The notes below the pieces were generated by a model. The model was not told the origin of the DNA. It searched no databases and saw nothing but the letters and a program-made list of their open reading frames with translations. The translations under genes and the position numbers were made by a program. This document shows positions 57,381 to 64,000 of a stretch of 64,000 nt of DNA, in pieces. The stretch lies in contig CAWZYM010000144.1 of assembly GCA_963966185.1 (NCBI GenBank), forward strand, positions 216,001 through 280,000, written 5' to 3'. Source of the stretch: Rhabditoides inermis (lineage: Eukaryota > Nematoda > Chromadorea > Rhabditida > Rhabditidae). The first letter of the stretch is position 1. Each line of letters opens with the position of its first letter.

Positions 57381-60300
57381 AATGAGAGGAGAGGAGGAGT
57401 GGCCATGTCACTGTTGTTCGAGTGGAGTAAGAAGGGATAAAGTGTGGTGTGTGTATGCTGTCTGTCTGTCTCGCACTCTCATTATAGTATAGGAAGATGA
57501 GAGGAGAGGAGGAGTGGCCATGTCACTGTTGTTCGAGTGGAGGAAGAAGGGATAAAGTGTGGGGTGGGGTTTGTATGCTGACTGTCTGTCTCACACTCTC
57601 ATTATAGTATAGGGAGATGAGAGGAGAGGAGGAGTGGCCAAGTCACTGTTGTTCGACTGGAGTAAGAAGGGATAAAGTAGAGTGTGTGTATGCTGTCTGT
57701 CTGTCTCACACTCTCATTATAGTATAGGAAGATGAGAGGAGAGGAGGAGTGGCCATGTCACTGTTGTTCGACTGGAGGAAGAAGGGATAAAGTGTGGTGT
57801 GTGTATGCTGTCTGTCTGTCTCACACTCTCATTGTAGTATAGGGAGATGAGAGGAGAGGAGGAGTGGCCATGTCACTGTTTTACGAGTGGAGTAAGAAGG
57901 GATAAAGTGTGGTGTGTGTGTATGCTGTCTGTCTGTCTCACACTCTCATTATAGTATAGGAAGATGAGAGGAGAGGAGGAGTGGCCATGTCACTGTTGTT
58001 CGAGTGGAGTAAGAAGGGATAAAGTGTGGTGTGTGTATGCTGTCTGTCTGTCCCACTCTCTCATTGTAGTATAGGGAGAGGAGAAGAGAGAAGGAGTGAC
58101 CATGTCACTGTTTTTCGAGTGGAGGAAGAAGGGATAAAGTGTGGTGTGTGTATGCTGTCTGTCTGTCTCACACTCTCATTATAGTATAGGGAGATGAGAG
58201 GAGATGAGGAGTGGCCATGTCACTATTGTTCGAGTGGAGTATGAAGGGATAAAGTGTGGTGTGTGTATGCTGTCTGTCTGTCTCACACTCTCATTATAGT
58301 ATAGGGAGATGAGAGGAGATGAGGAGTGGCCATGTCACTATTGTTCGAGTGGAGTATGAAGGGATAAAGTGTGGTGTGTGTATGCTGTCTGTCTGTCCCA
58401 CTCTCTCATTGTAGTATAGGGAGAGGAGAAGAGAGGAGGAGTGACCATGTCACTGTTTTTCGAGTGGAGGAAGAAGGGATAAAGTGTGGTGTGTGTATGC
58501 TGTCTGTCTGTCTCACACTCTCATTATAGTATAGGGAGATGAGAGGAGATGAGGAGTGGCCATGTCACTATTGTTCGAGTGGAGTATGAAGGGATAAAGT
58601 GTGGTGTGTGTACGCTGTCTGTCTGTCTCACACTCTCATTATAGTATAGGAAGATGAGAGGAGAGGAGGAGTGGCCATGTCACTGTTGTTCGAGTGGAGT
58701 AAGAAGGGATAAAGTGTGGTGTGTGTATGCTGTCTGTCTGTCTCACACTCTCATTATAGTATAGGAAGATGAGAGGAGAGGAGGAGTGGCCATGTCACTG
58801 CTGTTCGAGTGGAGGAAGAAGGGATAAAGTGTGGTGTGTGTATGCTGTCTGTCTGTCTCACACTCTCATTATAGTATAGGAAGATGAGAGGAGAGGAGGA
58901 GTGGCCATGTCACTGCTGTTCGAGTGGAGGAAGAAGGGATAAAGTGTGGGGTTTGTATGCTGTCTGTCTGTCTCACACTCTCATTATAGTATAGGGAGAT
59001 GAGAGGAGAGGAGGAGTGGCCATGTCACTGTTGTTCGACTGGAGTAAGAAGGGATAAAGTGTGGTGTGTGTATGCTGTCTGTCTGTCTCACACTCTCATT
59101 ATAGTATAGGAAGATGAGAGGAGAGGAGGAGTGGCCATGTCACTGTTGTTCGAGTGGAGGAAGAAGGGATAAAGTGTGGGGTTTGTAAGCTGTATGTCTG
59201 TCTCACACTCTCATTATAGTATAGGGAGATGAGAGGAGAGGAGGAGTGGCCATGTCACTGTTGTTCGACTGGAGTAAGAAGGGATAAAGTGTGGTGTGTG
59301 TATGCTGTCTGTCTGTCTCACACTCTCATTATAGTATAGGAAGATGAGAGGAGAGGAGGAGTGGCCATGTCACTGTTGTTCGACTGGAGGAAGAAGGGAT
59401 AAAGTGTGGTGTGTGTATGCTGTCTGTCTGTCTCACACTCTCATTATAGTATAGGGAGATGAGAGGAGAGGAGGAGTGGCCATGTCACTGTTGTTCGAGT
59501 GGAGTAAGAAGGGATAAAGTGTGGTGTGTGTATGCTGTCTGTCTGTCTCACACTCTCATTATAGTATAGGAAGATGAGAGGAGAGGAGGAGTGGCCATGT
59601 CACTGTTGTTCGAGTGGAGTAAGAAGGGATAAAGTGTGGTTTGTGTATGCTGTCTGTCTGTCTCACACTCTCATTATAGTATAGGAAGATGAGAGGAGAG
59701 GAGGAGTGGCCATGTCACTGCTGTTCGAGTGGAGGAAAAAGGGATAAAGTGTGGGGTTTGTATGCTGTCTGTCTGTCTCACACTCTCATTATAGTATAGG
59801 AAGATGAGAGGAGAGGAGGAGTGGCCATGTCACTGTTGTTCGACTGGAGGAAGAAGGGATAAAGTGTGGTGTGCGTATGCTGTATGTCTGTCTCACACTC
59901 TCATTATAGTATAGGGAGATGAGAGGAGAGGAGGAGTGGCCATGTCACTGTTGTTCGACTGGAGTAAGAAGGGATAAAGTGTGGTGTGTGTATGCTGTCT
60001 GTCTGTCTCACACTCTCATTATAGTATAGGAAGATGAGAGGAGAGGAGGAGTGGCCATGTCACTGTTGTTCGACTGGAGTAAGAAGGGATAAAGTGTGGT
60101 GTGTGTATGCTGTATGTCTGTCTCACACTCTCATTATAGTATAGGGAGATGAGAGGAGAGGAGGAGTGGCCATGTCACTGTTGTTCGACTGGAGTAAGAA
60201 GGGATAAAGTGTGGTGTGTGTATGCTGTCTGTCTGTCTCACACTCTCATTATAGTATAGGAAGATGAGAGGAGAGGAAGAGTGGCCATGTCACTGTTGTT

Positions 60301-60660
60301 CGACTGGAGGAAGAAGGGATAAAGTGTGGTGTGTGTATGCTGTCTGTCTGTCTCACACTCTCATTATAGTATAGGGAGATGAGAGGAGAGGAGGAGTGGC
60401 CATGTCACTGTTGTTCGAGTGGAGTAAGAAGGGATAAAGTGTGGTGTGTGTATGCTGTCTGTCTGTCTCACACTCTCATTATAGTATAGGAAGATGAGAG
60501 GAGAGGAGGAGTGGCCATGTCACTGTTGTTCGAGTGGAGTAAGAAGGGATAAAGTGTGGTTTGTGTATGCTGTCTGTCTGTCTCACACTCTCATTATAGT
60601 ATAGGGAGATGAGAGGAGAGGAGGAGTGGCCATGTCACTGTTGTTCGAGTGGAGTAAGAA
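57381..60660 (+). repeat. About 120-bp satellite, right block
   Basis: About 27 units, continuous with the left block but for element F. From about 58,980 two forms (TATAGGAAGATGAG and TATAGGGAGATGAG, with GAGTGGAG or GACTGGAG) largely alternate, giving a 240-bp higher-order unit. The array ends abruptly in GGAGTAAGAAG at 60660. Confidence 0.9.
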
Positions 60661-60727
60661 GGAGTCAGAGGATCCATATCCCGAAGGATACAGGTCTTGC
60701 CCAAGGACGCCCCCGTCGTGAGATACA
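60661..60727. other. Short unique-looking segment
   Basis: Sixty-seven bases of balanced composition between the satellite and the LTR. It could be flanking DNA of the LTR element. I see no coding or structural signal. Confidence 0.3.
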
Positions 60728-61237
60728 TGTCAGCCGGAGCTGGCGTGTGCCTCGACCCAGAGGATGAATGCGATTAGCGAACGAGACGAGTTGCATGTGG
60801 CGAGAGAGCCGATCCGAACATTCCCCGAAAATACCCTTCTACTGTCCCCGGTCAAACAACAACGGAAATAACACGTGATGCGAACATAGGAGTTTATGAC
60901 AGAGACATAGAGATTATGAAACAGCGTTGAGCTGGATGGAACACGGGGGTATATAGATTACGGGGGTTAACAGGCCCGATCAGCTCTCAGAGTGGCTTGA
61001 TCGGCCTTCACTCATACTGAAGCCCAGACTGAGCGCCGGGCGTGCCTTAAGTACGGCCGGAGTGAGGCTTCGGGAATCTTCTGTCTTGGCGGGAGTCGGT
61101 CGGTAGATCGGCCCGCCCTCTCGGTCCGCCGACGGCAGTCGGCGGGTCTGCAAAGAGAGAGTGATCTATGAACGAATGAGCGAGCTACTTACTCAGTGAG
61201 TGAGAGAGATCTCAGCGGCGCGCTAGCTCCGCTGACA
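60728..61237 (-). mobile_element. LTR of a retrotransposon (3' LTR or partly deleted element)
   Basis: A 510-bp segment begins TGTCAGCCGGAGCTGGCG and ends CGCTAGCTCCGCTGACA, so its ends are TG/CA inverted repeats. On the - strand it is preceded by the purine tract GAGGGGGGAGG, the usual primer of plus-strand synthesis just before a 3' LTR. A possible TATA sequence (TCTATATACC on the - strand) lies near 60,948. No second LTR, gag or pol is in the window, and I found no 5-bp target repeat. The retroelement class is inferred from the LTR and purine tract only. Confidence 0.55.
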
Positions 61238-61250
61238 CCTCCCCCCTCAG
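61238..61250 (-). other. Polypurine tract next to the LTR
   Basis: On the - strand the 13 bases CTGAGGGGGGAGG directly precede the TGTCAG start of the LTR. That is where reverse-transcribing elements prime the second strand, and it sets the LTR orientation. Confidence 0.55.
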
Positions 61251-61361
61251 AGAAGTGTCGGCCCCGCTACGACACAAAAATCCCCCAAAATACAAAGACC
61301 CTTGTACCTACACCTCGCTACAGTCAAAGTAAAACAAAGTAATAACAAAACAACAGACCCT

Positions 61362-62010
61362 TCACAGGATATCCTCGGCCTCCGGGGAGTAGATGTGGAG
61401 GTGCTGGACTCCCATGAACACCTCGAGCTTGTGCTTTAAGTCCTCCAGCTTGAGCTCCACCTCGGGCTTGGGCTCCACGAGACTGAACTTGTCGCTGGTG
61501 ACCTCTCCGATCTTGTGCTTCTTGAGCTGGTTCTTGAGACTGCTTGTGACCTCCTCGGTGGTTCAGCTCCGCCGAGCTTCCACTTCTCCTGGCGAGTCCA
61601 CTCTGCACACTCCTCCTCTTTTCGGACGGCGAGATACCTGAACGAAATAAGTGGTTACACACTCCACTGAGCTGTTACCGAAACTACAGAACTGAATGTG
61701 AATATTTAGAATAAAACAACCTATCAGTCGATCGGGTCCTCCACCTGGACGATGCTTGGGCAGAGCTGCACTCGGGCAGGCGGCTTGGGTCCGTTCTTGA
61801 GCTGCTGTCCGTGGATCTCCTCGTAGAGTAGCCACATCCGGTCTTGGAGTCAAAGCTCTCCCTTGAAGAATTCTTGCTATCCTCTCATCCAGATCGTTCC
61901 ATTGAGTACGAGCTTGAACTTGAGACAGAGCTCGCTGTGGCTCTTGTGCCTCCCTCGTAGCCGTCGAACTTGCCGAGCTCCCCTCTTGCATGTCCTGCCG
62001 AGAACGAGAT
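61362..62010 (-). pseudogene. Broken coding region of unknown identity
   Basis: Reading the - strand, protein-like pieces lie in different frames: GELGKFDGYEGGTR and SELCLKFKLVLNGTIWM (about 62000-61890); MWLLYEEIHGQQLKNG with PPARVQLCPSIVQVEDPID (61734-61858); YLAVRKEEECAEWTRQEKWK (61562-61636); and KNQLKKHKIGEVTSDKF, VELKLEDLKHKLEVFMGVQH, ending HIYSPEAEDIL-stop (61362-61562). A gap of about 95 bases before the fourth piece ends in TTTCGTTCAG, like a 3' splice site. Frames change without introns elsewhere, and there is an internal TGA at 61859. I do not recognise the family. It may be a decayed host gene or an extra ORF of the neighbouring LTR element, whose purine tract lies 110 bases downstream. 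Confidence 0.4.
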
Positions 62011-62054
62011 CGCTGAATACAACAAATGACCATGTTATAATGCACATCTACTGA

Positions 62055-62390
62055 CGAGTACAGTACTGTTCATCCGCGATGAGCCAGTTCCGTGGATTCC
62101 ACGGATTCCACGGAATCATCGGAATTTCTGTGACTGTCTCGCCACTCTCCTCTGCTCTCACAGTCTCTCGCTTTCTCCCCTCTCTCCTCGCATTCTCCCC
62201 CCAGGCAATATGATGGAGGGGAGAGAGCGAGTCTATTTAGTGGTTGATGAACAACTTTTCCGGAATGAAGTTTTCATTGAACGAAATCATCACAGTCAAT
62301 CATATTTTGATCTAAGCTTCACAAATATATCATATTTCATAGGTCTCAGATCAAATCCACTAGTTGGATATGTTCAGTACTGAACTCAGT
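62055..62390. other. Non-coding stretch before the inverted repeat
   Basis: It contains a short ATTCCACGG repeat (about 62093-62120), a CT-rich tract (about 62140-62200) and AT-rich sequence. I see no gene. Confidence 0.4.
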
Positions 62391-62942
62391 TTTGACTTCA
62401 GTATTCGATATGAAATGTATTACTGGTTGATCACAATCCTTGATTTAGTCAGTGAATACATTTTATTGCAATTATTTTCGTTTTTTTTTATTGATTGGTC
62501 CCCCGATAAAGCAAACCCATTGATTGGTCCCCCGATACAGCACTCTGTCGCTTTCCTCCCTCGTACTCCGCCACTCTGCCTGAAGCGGTTACAGTCTGGC
62601 GAACGACTGCTGTTGTGATTGGGTCCGCTTTTGCAACACTCGTAACTTCGAAATTTTGTTTTGATGAAACTAAAGTATGATATTGTAGTTCATCTTGTAT
62701 TCGGAAACAGGAATATATCATGGTTCATAGGGTTCCGATGAACTTTGTCTTTCGGAGATAGCATCGAACAGTCGATAGTGTTTTGAGAAACCAGCGACAC
62801 TTTTTGTTGTAATGTCTTTGGCTTGTCGAGACGAGTAAAAAAACATATTTATTTTGTTATTTCGACCATTTTGAACAAATCCAGGTATCGCCACCCGGGC
62901 TTATTTCCAGTTCAACTTGAGTGATTGTGCAATTGCGCATCC
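62391..62942 (+). repeat. Left arm of a long inverted repeat
   Basis: This arm is the imperfect reverse complement of 63440-64000. Matched landmarks include TCAGTATTCGATAT, TGATTGGTCCCCCGATA (twice), CTCCGCCACTCTGCCTGAAG, GGCTTGTCGAGACGAGTAAA and GCCACCCGGGCTTATTTCC. Differences are scattered at perhaps one in ten bases. Short open frames here are the same sequence read from both arms. Confidence 0.85.
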
Positions 62943-63439
62943 CACTCCCTCTTTTATGACCCTCTCCCATGTCTGCCGCACTCTCTATCCACGGCACTCT
63001 CTCACTACCCACGCTCACTCTTGGCACCCATGCGCGTCACGTGAGTACTGTATGATGGCGTGGGTAGTGAACGAAATATAATGGACTTCATCGGAACCCT
63101 AGAAAACATGAAATATTCCTGATTCAGAATACGAGATACAATCGATTATGATATCTGTGTTTTATCAAAAGTGCATTCTGACATTTCGAGTGCATGGGTG
63201 TCATGGGTAGCGTCCAGTCAGAGACGCATAGGACGCAAAGAGTATGCTGCACTGAGTTATTATTTTCGAAAATTAGAAATGAATTTCTTTACTCGTGGAG
63301 TGTTTCGACAAGTTGTGTATCGTTCCACGCTCTTCCTACACTGACCATCCATTATCGGTACTCTCTCACATCCAGTCGAAGGCACCCGACCGTTTGCCAG
63401 AGGGGAAGAGCCATAAAAGAGAAAGAGTCGATGGTGGAT
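62943..63439. other. Loop between the inverted repeat arms
   Basis: About 500 bases. The inverted relation continues weakly for some 50 bases (CTCTTTTATG on both sides) and then fades. It contains CACGTG at 63038 and CACTCTCTC-type words. No gene is recognised. Confidence 0.5.
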
Positions 63440-64000
63440 TTGCACAATCACTCAAGTTGAACTGGAAATAAGCCCGGGTGGCGATACCTGGATTTGTTCG
63501 AAATGGTCGAAATATCAAAATTAAGATGTTTTTTTACTCGTCTCGACAAGCCAAAGACATCAAAACAAAAATCGTAGCTGGTTTCTCAGAAGACTATCAA
63601 CTGTTCGATGCTATATCCGAAAGACAAAGATCATCGGAACCCTATGAAACATGGTATATTTCTGTTTCCGAATACAAGATGAACTACAATGTCATACTTA
63701 TGTTTCATCAAAACGAAATTTCGAAATTTCAAGTATTCCAGAAGCGGATCCAATCACAATACCATTCGTTCGCCAGACTGTAACCGCTTCAGGCAGAGTA
63801 GCGGAGTACGAGGGAGGAAAGCGAGAGAGTGCTGTATGGATTTGCTGTATCGGGGGACCAATCAATGGGTTAGCTTTATGGGGGACCAATCAATAAAGAA
63901 ATACAAATGACGAAAACAGTCACAATAAAATGTATTTACTGACTAAATCAAGTATTGTGATCAACCCGTCATACATTTTATATCGAATACTGAAATCAAA
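63440..64000 (-). repeat. Right arm of the long inverted repeat, runs off the window
   Basis: Reverse complement of 62391-62942. At the window end the pairing is still good (CGAATACTGAAATCAAA against TTTGACTTCAGTATTCG), so the arm may extend further. The structure could be a fold-back transposon or an inverted duplication; terminal repeats cannot be judged. Confidence 0.85.

Noticed and set aside
53698..60660. CRISPR-like regular repeats
   Set aside because: Units are about 120 bp with no unique spacers, and the context is eukaryotic. It is satellite DNA.
60728..61237. A clean solo LTR with target duplication
   Set aside because: The flanking five bases do not match (ATACA and CCTCC), and the right flank is the purine tract. 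It is better seen as the 3' end of a truncated element.

Overview
This looks like an animal genome, probably a small invertebrate. The intact non-LTR retrotransposon (APE-type endonuclease plus reverse transcriptase) resembles CR1/L2/Jockey-group elements, and its ORF1 reminds me of nematode elements; that last guess is weak. I see no intact host gene, rRNA or tRNA. The window is a block of nested mobile elements and satellite DNA, as in heterochromatin.

Bases 1-53205 are mostly one head-to-tail chain, on the + strand, of non-autonomous elements that I read as rolling-circle (Helitron/Helentron-like). Each starts with TC, carries CTATGGT and a TCTG/TCCG run near its 5' end, holds CT or AG microsatellites and a minisatellite, and ends in a GC-rich palindrome finishing in CTAG. 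The next element begins at the very next base. The members are a partial copy (1-1126), U1 (1127-5989), U2 (5990-11249), U3 (11250-14024), a different body V (14025-16131), U4 (16132-20433), U5 (20434-24764), U6 (24765-29233), U7 (29234-32430), U8 (32431-35597) and element A. A runs 35598-39699, is interrupted, and resumes at 47515-53205. No Rep/helicase gene is present, so transposition would need enzymes made elsewhere.

Element A is the host of several nested insertions. Three elements B, C and D, themselves head to tail on the - strand (39700-47514), sit in it as one block between two T residues with nothing lost or duplicated. D carries another Helitron-like insert (44442-45464) with a different, CTAA-type end. 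B carries a truncated LINE. A's second part carries a full-length LINE (47616-51994, 5-bp target duplication, two intact ORFs) and a small TA-flanked MITE (52050-52595).

Right of the chain are a 5'-truncated LINE (53206-53697), a roughly 120-bp satellite (53698-60660) split by a lone B-type element (55394-57380), an LTR with an adjoining polypurine tract (60728-61250, - strand), a broken coding region of unknown identity (61362-62010, - strand), and a long inverted repeat whose right arm leaves the window (62391-64000).

The best candidate for something new is the rolling-circle chain: zero-base junctions between different families, a three-element chain inserted as one piece, and a 139-bp minisatellite whose core is almost the same as the terminal hairpin of the B-type elements. 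All boundaries and identities were judged by eye; nothing was computed or searched.
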